From Streptomyces sp. SCSIO 75703 (lineage in GTDB: Bacteria > Actinomycetota > Actinomycetes > Streptomycetales > Streptomycetaceae), in contig NZ_CP144555.1 in the NCBI RefSeq assembly GCF_036607905.1, forward strand, positions 496,001 through 560,000: a DNA stretch of 64,000 nt, written 5' to 3'. Positions 48,426-57,767 of this stretch are shown here, piece by piece. Under the pieces are notes generated by a model. That model worked only from the letters and a program-made list of their open reading frames with translations. It made no database searches and had not been told where the DNA came from. Within the stretch, counting starts at the first letter, position 1; the number at the start of each line of letters is the position of its first letter. A program made the position numbers and the translations under genes.

Positions 48426-49676
48426 ATGAACGACACCACCGAGCGACGCCGTGAGTTCGGCGCCTACCTCGCCGGTCTGCGGCGGCACTCCGGCCGCTCG
48501 CAGCGGCAGTTCGCCGCCGTGCTGTGCGCCGTGTCGGGGGCCCAGTCGATCACGCGGAACGAGGTCTCCCGGTGGGAGCGTGGCGAGCGCATCCCGGACG
48601 TGTGGCTGCCCACCTTTGCCCAGGTGCTCGGGGTGCCGTTGCACGAGCTGGAGCAAGCCGCCGCGTACGCCCGGGGGGACACTCAGGTCACCCTTCCCGG
48701 GGTCGCGGCCACCCTCGCGTACCTGCTGCCCGACGGAGATGCGCTGGAGCCGCTGACGGCCCCCTGTGGCCGCCGGATCGGCGCAACCACCGTGGACGGT
48801 TTGGCAGCTCGCGTGCACGGCCTGCGACTCGCGGACGATGTGCTGTCCGGCGGGGACCTGATCGCCCCCGCTTTCCGTGAGCTGTGTGCCGCCGTCCGCC
48901 TGTACCGCGAGTCCGAGCACTCCGATGAGACGGGGCGCGGCTTGCTGGTGCAGATCGGGGAGTTGGGGCAGATCGCCGGATGGATCGCCTCAGACGCCGG
49001 TCGGGGTGAGGACGCGGAGCACGCCTACCGGCTCGGGCTCTCGGCCGCCCGCCAGGCCGGGGACGCGCCGCTGGTGGCACAGCTCGCGGGCAGTCTCGGC
49101 TACCACCTGACGAACACGGGTCAAGAGCGGCAGGGGCTGGAGCTGGCGAAGGCAGCCGTTACGGAGGCGGGGCCGGACGCTCCGGCCGCAACCCGCGCCC
49201 TGTTCCTGGACCGCGTGGCGTGGGCGCACACGCGCGCCGGAGAGACGCAACCGGCACTGCGGGCGCTTGGGCAGGCACACGCCGCCCTGGACACCACCGA
49301 CGGACCTCCCGCGCCGACGTGGGCCTACTGGGTGAACCGCGAGGAGCTGGAGGTCATGGACGCCCGGGTGTTCACCGAGTTGCGCCGCCCGCTGCGCGCG
49401 GTGCCGCTGCTCCAGGACGTGCTGGGACGCTACGACGCCGCGCACGCCCGGGAGGTCGCGCTGTACCGCTCGTGGCTCGCCGTAGCGCTGGCCGACGCGA
49501 ACGAGCCCGAGCAGGCTGCCGAACAGGCCCGCCGCGTCATTGACATGTCTGGAGATCTCTCTTCGGAACGCACGGCGGAGCGGGCCCGGACGGTCCTGCA
49601 CCGGTTGAAGGAGTACGAGGACGTACCCGAGGTGAACGAAGTGCTGGCCGACTTCGGGCACTTGTTGCTTGCATAG
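48426..49676 (+). CDS. XRE-family regulator with TPR-like C-terminus, second module
   Basis: 416 residues from ATG 48426. The helix-turn-helix (FGAYLAGLRRHSGRSQRQFAAVL, then SITRNEVSRWERGERIPDVWLPTFAQVLG) is followed by TPR-like helices (GRGLLVQIGELGQIAGWIASDAG, AQLAGSLGYHLTNTGQERQGLELAK). Base usage is somewhat less GC-biased at third positions than neighbours. It is divergent from the HATPase gene, whereas the module at 17 kb has both on one strand. A WhiJ/AbaA-like regulatory pair is likely. Confidence 0.9.
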   Translation: MNDTTERRREFGAYLAGLRRHSGRSQRQFAAVLCAVSGAQSITRNEVSRWERGERIPDVWLPTFAQVLGVPLHELEQAAAYARGDTQVTLPGVAATLAYLLPDGDALEPLTAPCGRRIGATTVDGLAARVHGLRLADDVLSGGDLIAPAFRELCAAVRLYRESEHSDETGRGLLVQIGELGQIAGWIASDAGRGEDAEHAYRLGLSAARQAGDAPLVAQLAGSLGYHLTNTGQERQGLELAKAAVTEAGPDAPAATRALFLDRVAWAHTRAGETQPALRALGQAHAALDTTDGPPAPTWAYWVNREELEVMDARVFTELRRPLRAVPLLQDVLGRYDAAHAREVALYRSWLAVALADANEPEQAAEQARRVIDMSGDLSSERTAERARTVLHRLKEYEDVPEVNEVLADFGHLLLA

Positions 49677-49921
49677 GAATATGCCCGGGCGTTCGGCGGG
49701 AGCGGATACGTACTCGTGGACCACCTGGGTGGGCCGTGGAAAACGGACAAGTCCCGGCGCGAGGCACACAAGCTGATGCCCAGCATGAGCGCACCGAAGG
49801 TGCGACGGAACGACCCGCAGACGTTGCCGGTTGGGCCTCGGAGAGGGGGCCAAACTGCTCGGGTGACCGTAAGCAACCGCGTGCGTGACAAATTGTGCGA
49901 CGGCGTCTCCAGAAACGATCA

Positions 49922-49945
49922 AGAGGGGCCCCGAAGGGCCCCTCT
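49922..49945 (-). terminator. Terminator of tRNA-Pro copy 2
   Basis: AGAGGGGCCC / GGGCCCCTCT, a perfect 10-bp stem with a CGAA loop, 18 nt from the tRNA 3' end. Its sequence differs from the terminator of copy 1. Confidence 0.88.
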
Positions 49946-49962
49946 GACCTGTTTCTGCACCG

Positions 49963-50036
<74 letters not shown>

Positions 50037-50132
50037 GTGCGTGCGGCGGGTGGACCGCGCGATCACGCGGACAGCACTTTACCCCACACCCCCCGTGGCG
50101 CCTAAGCGGGCGCCGGGCGGGACAATCGGGGC

Positions 50133-50648
50133 ATGGACAGCTCATCCTCGAACCGGCCGGTGCACCCGCGGGACCGCGACGACGAGGGGCGGGCGCGCAA
50201 CGCGCGGCCCCGGGACGGGCTCGGGCGCCCGCTGCCGTACGGCGCCGACGGCGTCGCCCGGCAGCCCGAGGGCGTGGTGCGGCCCCCCGAGCGGACGGTG
50301 GCCGAGGCGCAGCTCCTGCTGGACGAGGGCAAGCCGTTCCACGCGCACGAGGTCTTCGAGGACGCCTGGAAGTCCGGCCCTCCGGACGAGCGGGAGCTGT
50401 GGCGGGGGCTCGCCCAGCTCGCCGTCGGCCTCACACACGCGGCGCGCGGCAACGCGGTCGGCGGGGCCCGGCTGCTGCGACGCGGCGCCGGGGCCGTGAC
50501 GGAGTGGGCCGGCTCCGGCGCGGAGCGGCAGCGCCCGTACGGGATGGACCTCGACGGCGTCGCGCGGTGGGCGCGGGATCTCGCGGGGGTCGTCGAGGCC
50601 GGTGAGGCGGTGGACGCGGGCGCGCGGGCGCCCCGGCTGCGGGGCTGA
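50133..50648 (+). CDS. DUF309-family protein
   Basis: 171 residues from ATG 50133. The first 50 residues are polar and Arg-rich (RDRDDEGRARNARPRDGLGRPLPYG). The core AQLLLDEGKPFHAHEVFEDAWKSGPPDERELWRGLAQLAVGLTHAARGN, read across helices, is the DUF309 signature (HEvfE...W...E...W.GLaQlavg). The family's biochemical role is unknown. It is followed 57 bp later by cobF. Confidence 0.9.
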   Translation: MDSSSSNRPVHPRDRDDEGRARNARPRDGLGRPLPYGADGVARQPEGVVRPPERTVAEAQLLLDEGKPFHAHEVFEDAWKSGPPDERELWRGLAQLAVGLTHAARGNAVGGARLLRRGAGAVTEWAGSGAERQRPYGMDLDGVARWARDLAGVVEAGEAVDAGARAPRLRG

Positions 50649-50705
50649 CGGCCGGTGGGGCGGCCCGCCCCGGGCGGCGTCGGCGGCGTACGGCAGACTC
50701 GGGGC

Positions 50706-51479
50706 GTGCGGAAGATTCATGTCATCGGTATCGGCGCGGGCGACCCCGAACAACTGACCCTCCAGGCGGTACGCGCGCTGCGGAGCACGGACGTGTTCTT
50801 CGTCCTGGACAAGGGCGAGGCGAAGGCGGACCTGGTGCGGCTGCGCCGGGACATGCTGGAGACGCACGTCCCGGAGGGGACGTACCGCGTGGTCGAGGTG
50901 CGCGACCCCGAGCGGGACCGGGCCGCGGGGGGCGCCGCGTACTCGCCGGCCGTCGGCGACTGGCGCAGCGCGCGGGCGGACCTGTACGAGCGGCTGATCG
51001 CCGGCGAGTTGGGCGAGGACGGCAGTGGGGCGTTCCTGGTGTGGGGCGATCCGGCGCTGTACGACAGCACGCTGGGCATCCTGGAGGAGGTCCTGGAGCG
51101 CGGCGGGGTGGAGTTCGCGTACGACGTGGTGCCGGGCATCAGCAGCGTCTCCTCGCTCGTCGCCCGGCACCGGACCGGGCTGAACCGGGTGGCGCGGCCG
51201 GTGCAGATCACCACCGGGCGGCGGCTGGCCGAGGGGCTGCCCGAGGGGGTGGACGACGTGGTGGTGATGCTCGACGCGCACCAGGCGTTCCGGCGCTACG
51301 CGGACCAGGACATCGACATCTACTGGGGCGCCTACCTGGGCACCCCGGACGAGATCCTCGTCTCGGGCCCGATCGCGGAGGCGGCGCCCCGGATCGAGCG
51401 GCTGCGTGCCGAGGCGCGGGAGCGCAAGGGCTGGATCATGGACACGTACCTGCTGCGCCGCAATCCCGGCGACGGCTGA
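50706..51479 (+). CDS. cobF: Precorrin-6A synthase (deacetylating)
   Basis: 257 residues from GTG 50706. VHVIGIGAGDPEQLT-like start (KIHVIGIGAGDPEQLTLQAV), WGDPALYDSTLGILEEVL and YDVVPGISSVSSLVARHRTGLN are the hallmarks of the SAM-dependent precorrin methyltransferase fold, and the length and motif set match CobF, which adds the C1 methyl group and releases acetate in aerobic cobalamin synthesis. It converges with cobK, the next enzyme of the pathway, with 36 bp between stops. Confidence 0.92.
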   Translation: MRKIHVIGIGAGDPEQLTLQAVRALRSTDVFFVLDKGEAKADLVRLRRDMLETHVPEGTYRVVEVRDPERDRAAGGAAYSPAVGDWRSARADLYERLIAGELGEDGSGAFLVWGDPALYDSTLGILEEVLERGGVEFAYDVVPGISSVSSLVARHRTGLNRVARPVQITTGRRLAEGLPEGVDDVVVMLDAHQAFRRYADQDIDIYWGAYLGTPDEILVSGPIAEAAPRIERLRAEARERKGWIMDTYLLRRNPGDG

Positions 51480-51515
51480 CGGCGGGCATCCCGGCACCCC
51501 GGCACCCGCGGCGTG

Positions 51516-52268
51516 TCAGGGCCCGCCCAGGAAGGGTTCCAGGTACTCCAGCGCGGCCGGGACGTCGCGGACCACGGGGGCGCCCGGGGGCGGCGGGGGC
51601 CTGCGGACGACGACGACCGGCAGGGCGAGGGCGCGGGCCGCGGTGAGTTTGGCCGCGGTGGCCTCCCCGCCGCTGTCCTTGGTGACCAGGACGTCGATGC
51701 GGTGGGCGCGCAACAGGCCGGTCTCGCCGGCCACGTCGAAGGGGCCGCGGGCGAGCAGGGTCTCCGTGTGGCGCGGCAGCGGCGGAGCGGGGGGCTCCAC
51801 CGAGCGGACCAGGAAGTGCGCGTCGTCCAGGTGGGCGAAGGCGGCCAGGCCCAGGCGGCCGGTGGTGAGGAAGACCCGGCGGCCCAGTGCGGGCAGCAGC
51901 GCGGCGGCGTCCGCGAGGGAGCCGGCGAAGTGCCAGTGGTCGCCGGGGCCGGGGCGCCACCCGCGGCGGCGCAGGATCACGGCCGGGACGCCGGTGGCCG
52001 CCGTGGCGGCGCTCGCGTGCGCGGTGATGGCCGCGGCGAAGGGGTGGGTGGCGTCGACCAGGGCGTCGACGTGCCGGTCGCGGAGCCAGGCGGCGAGTCC
52101 GTCCGCGCCGCCGAAGCCGCCGACGCGTACCTCGCCCGGAAGGGGGGCCGGTGTGCCGACGCGGCCCGCGAGGGAGGTGGTGACGCGGACCCCGGGACGG
52201 TCCGCCAGCGCGGCGGCGAGGCGGCGGGCCTCGGTGGTGCCGCCGAGGATCAGCACGTGCGGGGGCAT
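51516..52268 (-). CDS. cobK: Precorrin-6A reductase
   Basis: 250 residues from ATG 52268. HVLILGGTTEARRLAAAL is the NADPH-binding start of CobK; VDALVDATHPFAAAITAHA, RVFLTTGRLGLAAF and VLVTKDSGGEATAAKL complete the pattern. It reduces precorrin-6A to precorrin-6B in cobalamin synthesis. It is on the opposite strand to cobF, so the two sequential enzymes are not in one operon here. A transporter gene follows upstream on the same strand. Confidence 0.93.
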   Translation of the reverse strand: MPPHVLILGGTTEARRLAAALADRPGVRVTTSLAGRVGTPAPLPGEVRVGGFGGADGLAAWLRDRHVDALVDATHPFAAAITAHASAATAATGVPAVILRRRGWRPGPGDHWHFAGSLADAAALLPALGRRVFLTTGRLGLAAFAHLDDAHFLVRSVEPPAPPLPRHTETLLARGPFDVAGETGLLRAHRIDVLVTKDSGGEATAAKLTAARALALPVVVVRRPPPPPGAPVVRDVPAALEYLEPFLGGP

Positions 52269-52288
52269 GGCGTCGAGCGTACGGGTCG

Positions 52289-53242
52289 TCAGCGGAGCAG
52301 GAGCTGGAGGCCCCCGAGGACGGTGGCGCCGATCACCAGTTGCTCGAAGAGACGCTGGTTGATGCGGCTCACAGCCCATTTGCCGAGAAACGCGCCGGGG
52401 ACCACGAACACCACGAGCGCGGCGTCAAGGAGCAGCGAGCGGCCGTCGATCAGGCCGAGGCCCGCGCTGAACGGCAGCTTGGAAACGTTGACGATCAGGA
52501 AGAAGAAGGCGGAGGTACCGAGGAACCCCAGCTTCCGGAAGCCCGCGGAGAGCAGGTACAGCGACATCACCGGCCCGCCCGCGTTGGCGACCATGGTGGT
52601 GAACCCGCCGAGGACGCCGTACGAGCGGGCCGTGAGGCGGGCGGAACGGGAGGTCGCGGGATCCGCGGGACGGGTGGAGTCGGTGCCGTCCCCGGAACCG
52701 GTGGGACCGGGACCGGTGGGGCCGGTGGGGCCGGTGGGGTTCACGGGGCGGCTGGGGCCGACAGGGTCCACGTTGCTGGGGCTGATGGGGCTGTCGGGAC
52801 CGGCCCCGGAGCCGGCGGGAGCCTCGGTGGCCGGCTCGTCCGCGGGGCGCGCCGCCGGCTCCGTCCCGCGGCGGCGCCACACCGTGACCGCCGCCATCAG
52901 CAGGAGGATCGCGCCGATCGACGTCCGGACGATCGCGTCGTCCGCCCACATCAGGAAGAGGGTGCCAAGGACGACCCCCGCGCCGACCGCGGGGAAGAGC
53001 CGCCACAGGGTGGGCCAGTGGGCGTGCCGCCGGTAGGTGGCGACGGCCAGGAGGTCGCCCGCGATCAGGACCGGCAACAGGATGCCGGTGGAGGCGCGGG
53101 CCGGGAGCACCGCCGCGAAGATCGCCAGGCTGACCGTGTTGGCGCCGCTCACGGCGGTCTTGGAGAAGCCGACGAGGAGGGCGGCGAAGGCGAGGGCGGC
53201 GAATTCCCAGCCGGTGAGGTGCCAGAGTGTCATCGTGTCCAT
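52289..53242 (-). CDS. TauE/SafE-family membrane exporter with Pro-Gly-Thr loop
   Basis: 317 residues from ATG 53242; two further in-frame ATGs lie 12 and 21 nt upstream. About eight helices in two halves (FAALAFAALLVGFSKTAVSGANTV; GVLGGFTTMVANAGGPVMSLYLLS), the repeat pattern of TauE/SafE exporters of sulfonates/sulfite and related anions. The loop between halves (about residues 130-190) contains NPTGPTGPTGPGPTGSG, collagen-like and encoded by a short DNA repeat at about 52695-52760. It starts 20 bp from cobK on the same strand. Confidence 0.9.
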   Translation of the reverse strand: MDTMTLWHLTGWEFAALAFAALLVGFSKTAVSGANTVSLAIFAAVLPARASTGILLPVLIAGDLLAVATYRRHAHWPTLWRLFPAVGAGVVLGTLFLMWADDAIVRTSIGAILLLMAAVTVWRRRGTEPAARPADEPATEAPAGSGAGPDSPISPSNVDPVGPSRPVNPTGPTGPTGPGPTGSGDGTDSTRPADPATSRSARLTARSYGVLGGFTTMVANAGGPVMSLYLLSAGFRKLGFLGTSAFFFLIVNVSKLPFSAGLGLIDGRSLLLDAALVVFVVPGAFLGKWAVSRINQRLFEQLVIGATVLGGLQLLLR

Positions 53243-53568
53243 GCGGAGACGCATGGTAGGCACATCCGGCCCGGGCCGTCAGGACCGTCTCGCCTGATGG
53301 TCCTGGCCACAGCCCCCGCGACGCCCGGGGCGCGGCCGTACGGGGGCGGCTCCCACAAGGCGCGGCCGGCGGGGCGACCGCGCCGGGGGCGACCGCACCG
53401 CTCACGGCCGATCCGGGGCGCGACCGTGCGGGGAAGGGACGAGATCCCACCGCCGCTCGTGCCGCCCCGGGCACCCCGCCCGGCCGACGGGCGAGGCACA
53501 CGCCGGCGCCCCGCCCCGCCTACCGGACACACGGCCCGGCGGCTCCGTCCACACCCGCTGACACCCGC
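53243..53568. other. Spacer without recognised gene
   Basis: About 325 bp between the exporter start and the thiolase stop, GC-rich. No convincing gene or RNA is seen; near 53561-53579 ACACCCGCT is repeated. Confidence 0.4.
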
Positions 53569-54756
<1,188 letters not shown>

Positions 54757-54848
54757 GAGGGACTCCTGACCGTCGTCGCTGGGCCTGCGGGCGGCACACC
54801 GCCGCCCGTCCGGGCTCCACGCGGCGGGGCCGGTCTTCCCCGACCCCT

Positions 54849-54865
54849 AACTAGCACTGCTAGTT
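54849..54865. promoter_or_regulatory. Palindromic operator between thiolase and lipase-like genes
   Basis: AACTAGCACTGCTAGTT is a 17-bp palindrome around one central base. TATAG elements adjoin on both strands (54872-54876). The form is typical of TetR-family sites; no TetR gene is in the window. Confidence 0.7.
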
Positions 54866-54960
54866 TTGGACTATAGACCGCCGGGCCGCCCCCTGGGAAG
54901 ATCCCCGGACGTCTCGGCAGATCCCGGACGACCCGCCCGACCCCGCCGGAGGACACCCCC

Positions 54961-55812
54961 ATGGCCGACGCCCGCGAGCACGTCCCGACCCGCGAGCACG
55001 TCCTGAACGGAACCCGCGGGCGGCTCGCCGTCCACGAGTGGCCCGCTCCCGCCCGACCCCGGTACGTGGCCCTCCTGGTGCACGGCTACGGGGAGCACGC
55101 CGGCCGGCACGCGGGACTCGCCGGGGTCCTCGCGGCGCACGGCGCGGCCGTCCTGGCCCCCGACCACCTCGGGCACGGCCGGTCGGCGGGCGAGCGGGTG
55201 CTGATCGAGGACTTCGAGGACGTGGTCGCCGACGTGCACGCGGCGGCGCTGTTCGCGCGTGCCGCCCACCCGGGGCTGCCCCTGGTGCTGGTGGGGCACT
55301 CGATGGGCGGGCTGATCGCCTCCCGGTACGCCCAGCTCCACCCGGGCGAGGCCACGGCGCTGGTGCTGTCCGGGCCGGTCCTCGGCGACTGGGCGCTGCC
55401 GCGCCGGCTGCTCGCCCTGGCGGAGATCCCCGACACGCCGGTCGGTCCGGCCGCGCTGTCCCGTGATCCGGAGGTCGGCGCGGCGTACGCGGCGGACCCG
55501 CTGGTGTGGCACGGTCCGATGAAGCGGCCGACGCTGGAGGCGTTCGTCCGGACCCTGGAGGCCGTGGCGAACGGCCCCGGCCTGGGCGGACTCCCGGTGC
55601 TGTGGTTCCACGGCGAGGAGGACCGCCTGGTGCCGCTCTCCGGCAGCCGGCCCGGCGTCGAGGGGCTCGGCGCCACCGTCACCGAGCGGATCGTGCCGGG
55701 CGCCCGGCACGAGGTGTTCCAGGAATGGGGCAAGGCGGCGGCGTTCACGGAGCTGACGCGGTTCCTGGACGGCGCCCTCGCCGGGGCGGACCGCGGCGGC
55801 TCGGGCCGCTGA
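54961..55812 (+). CDS. Alpha/beta hydrolase (monoacylglycerol-lipase-like)
   Basis: 283 residues from ATG 54961 (CCGGAGG about 7 nt upstream). The oxyanion region LLVHGYGEHAGRHAGLA, the HLGHGRS motif, the nucleophile elbow VGHSMGGLIASRYA (Ser at about 114), the acid in WFHGEEDRLVPL and the His in GARHEVFQE form a full triad. HGYGEH and PDHLGHG are typical of the MGL/serine-aminopeptidase S33 branch. It probably hydrolyses monoacylglycerols or other esters. It shares a divergent, palindrome-bearing promoter with the thiolase. Confidence 0.92.
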   Translation: MADAREHVPTREHVLNGTRGRLAVHEWPAPARPRYVALLVHGYGEHAGRHAGLAGVLAAHGAAVLAPDHLGHGRSAGERVLIEDFEDVVADVHAAALFARAAHPGLPLVLVGHSMGGLIASRYAQLHPGEATALVLSGPVLGDWALPRRLLALAEIPDTPVGPAALSRDPEVGAAYAADPLVWHGPMKRPTLEAFVRTLEAVANGPGLGGLPVLWFHGEEDRLVPLSGSRPGVEGLGATVTERIVPGARHEVFQEWGKAAAFTELTRFLDGALAGADRGGSGR

Positions 55813-56043
55813 TCCCCCGCCGGGGAGGGCACCCCGCCCGCCGGGTCCGGGAAGGGCGGGCGGCGCACGCGGCCGGTGCGGGCCGGGGGCGACGGGTCTC
55901 ACCGGGTACGGACGCCGCTCCGCGCCGGTGTTTGCCGGGTGGGGGCCGGGGCACCCGCCGCAGCGTGGGGCGGACGTGCCGCACCGCGCCGCCGCCCCGC
56001 AGCCGACCGAGCACCCCACCGACGCCGCGAGGAGCAGCACCGT

Positions 56044-56529
56044 ATGACTGTCGTGAAGAGCACGATTCCCGAGTCGGCCCGCCAGGTCACCGGAGACGCG
56101 TTGCAGAGCACGCTCGTGGATCTTCTCGGGCTCTCCCTGATCGGGAAGCAGGCGCACTGGAACATCGTGGGCCCGCGCTTCCGTTCGATCCACCTGCAGT
56201 TGGACGAGGTGGTCGCCGCGGCCAGGTCCTTCGCCGACACGGTCGCCGAGCGCGCGTCCGCCCTGGGCGTACCGCCGGACGGACGGCCGGAGACCGTCGC
56301 GTCGGCGTACTCGCTGGGCGGTCCCAAGGACGGCTGGGTGCGCGACGACGATGTCGTGGCCGCCATGGTCGACGCCCTGGACACGGCGATCGCCCGGCTG
56401 CGCGAGCGGATCGCGGCCACCGACGAGCCGGACCCGGTCACCCAGGACCTGCTGATCACCATCACGGCGGAGCTGGAGAAGCAGCGCTGGATGTTCGTCG
56501 CCGAGAACGGTCCGGGAGGCACCGCATGA
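56044..56529 (+). CDS. dps: Dps-family DNA-protection ferritin
   Basis: 161 residues from ATG 56044 (GAGGAGCAGC upstream). The ferroxidase-site segments GKQAHWNIVGPRFRSIHLQLDEV (His, Asp, Glu) and FADTVAERASALGVPPDGRP match Dps/MrgA; the C-terminal helix ends EKQRWMFVAEN. It binds DNA and oxidises iron with peroxide, protecting the nucleoid. Its stop overlaps the next start (ATGA). The 230 bp upstream are GC-rich without a clear promoter. Confidence 0.92.
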   Translation: MTVVKSTIPESARQVTGDALQSTLVDLLGLSLIGKQAHWNIVGPRFRSIHLQLDEVVAAARSFADTVAERASALGVPPDGRPETVASAYSLGGPKDGWVRDDDVVAAMVDALDTAIARLRERIAATDEPDPVTQDLLITITAELEKQRWMFVAENGPGGTA

Positions 56530-56864
56530 CCGACGCCCTCGAGCTGGACGCGCTGTGGGAGGACTTCCACCACGTGGTCAACATGACCTCGGCGGAACTC
56601 GCCTCCTGGCTGCGGGTGCGCGACTCGCGGGAAGAGGTGGAACCGCTGCCCGACGAGGCCGGTTCGCCCACCGGGCAGCACGTCCTCGCCATCCTGCAGA
56701 AGCGGCGCATGGACCTCACCGAGGACGACCTGCGCGTGATGTGGCGGGTCGTGGACACGGTCACCACCCAGGCCGACCTGGAGAACGAACCGGAGTCCGA
56801 GGACACCCGCCGCAGGCACCGGCTGATGACCATCGGCCACGATCCGCTGAAGCCGCAGCCGTGA
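56526..56864 (+). CDS. DUF3140-family protein
   Basis: 112 residues from ATG 56526, coupled to dps. ALWEDFHHVVNMTSAELASWL and HVLAILQKRRMDLTEDDLRVMWRVVDTVTTQ fit the DUF3140 family, small helical, charged proteins often thought to bind DNA; the residue pattern with LRMTIGHDPL-like end (HRLMTIGHDPLK) is characteristic. It may be a DNA-associated partner of Dps. It overlaps the next gene by 4 nt (GTGA). Confidence 0.88.
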   Translation: MTDALELDALWEDFHHVVNMTSAELASWLRVRDSREEVEPLPDEAGSPTGQHVLAILQKRRMDLTEDDLRVMWRVVDTVTTQADLENEPESEDTRRRHRLMTIGHDPLKPQP

Positions 56865-57511
56865 CCCGCGCCGAGGACGTCGTCCGGGAACTGCTGCGCA
56901 CGCACGGTGGGACGTACGCCGAGGAGGCGGGCATCCGGCTCAAGGACACCCCGCAGCCGCTGTACCGCCTGCTGGTCCTCGCCCACCTGCTCAGCGCCCG
57001 CATCCGCGGCTCGATCGCGGTGGCCACGGCGCGCTCCCTGCACGAGGCCAGGCTGAGCGACCCGCGTCGCATGGCGGACGCCGACTGGCAGGAGCGGGTC
57101 GACGCGCTGGGCCGCGGCGGCTACCGGCGCTACGACGAGCGCACCGCCACCCAGCTCGGCGACGCCGCCCGGCTCCTCGACGACCGCTGGGGCGGCGACC
57201 TGCGACGGCTGCGCGAGGAGGCGGACGGCGACGTGTCCGCGCTGCGCCGGCTGCTCCAGGAGTTCCCCGGCATGGGGCCGACCGGCGCGGACATCTTCCT
57301 GCGCGAGGCCCAGCGGGTCTGGCCGGACGTGGCACCGTACCTGGACCGCAAGGCCCTCCAGGGCGCCGGCCGCCTGGACCTGCCGGAGGACCCCCGGCGC
57401 CTGGCCGCCCTGGCCGGGGACACCGACCCGGCCGTCCTCGCCGCCGCGCTGGTGCGGGCGGCGGTGGACAAGGAGGTCGCGCGGGAGTCCCTGGCGGGCG
57501 CCGCGCGCTGA
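56861..57511 (+). CDS. HhH-type endonuclease/glycosylase-like protein
   Basis: 216 residues from GTG 56861. The helix-hairpin-helix region LLQEFPGMGPTGADIFLREAQRVWPDVAPYLDRKAL resembles the HhH-GPD region of endonuclease III-like proteins (LPGVGxxTA...D), with an earlier YRLLVLAHLLSARIRGSIA segment for the usual LLSaqt. It lacks an obvious Fe-S cluster (no C-x6-C-x2-C-x5-C) and the HhH Lys. It may act in DNA repair or recognise DNA without cutting. The three-gene overlap points to a DNA-protection operon with Dps. Confidence 0.8.
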   Translation: MTRAEDVVRELLRTHGGTYAEEAGIRLKDTPQPLYRLLVLAHLLSARIRGSIAVATARSLHEARLSDPRRMADADWQERVDALGRGGYRRYDERTATQLGDAARLLDDRWGGDLRRLREEADGDVSALRRLLQEFPGMGPTGADIFLREAQRVWPDVAPYLDRKALQGAGRLDLPEDPRRLAALAGDTDPAVLAAALVRAAVDKEVARESLAGAAR

Positions 57512-57536
57512 ACGGCCCCGGGCGGGGCGCACGCGG

Positions 57537-57670
57537 TGGGGACGGTGTGTCGGCACACGGCCCGGCGACGCGCCGAGTCGGCGTGTCGCCGACGCGGTGT
57601 GCCACGGCTCGGTGTGTCGCGGCTCGGCGTGTCGCCGGCCCGGCGGACGTGGCCCCGGCGTGTCGGGCCG
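57537..57670. repeat. Degenerate GGCGTGTCG repeat cluster
   Basis: About five copies of GGYGTGTCG with GC-rich spacers of 10-20 bp (57543, 57571, 57609, 57623, 57657 region) lie between the HhH gene and the lipoprotein gene. Units also pair into hairpins (for example GGCGTGTCGCC with CGACACG-like arms). Spacing is irregular, so it is not CRISPR. Confidence 0.6.
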
Positions 57671-57767
57671 CCGGCACCCGTCACCCGACCGCCCGGCCGC
57701 GCTGGTGACCTCCGCCCCACGGTGGTGCGCTGGGAAGACCGTGTCGCATCCCCGGGAGGCACCCGCG

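Noticed and set aside
49716..49962. Sequence between the second XRE gene and tRNA-Pro considered as an integrase or attachment-site remnant
   Set aside because: No integrase motif and no repeated tRNA 3' end was found; only short shadow frames exist.
57537..57670. Repeat cluster considered as a CRISPR array
   Set aside because: Units are 9-15 bp, irregularly spaced and degenerate, with no cas genes.
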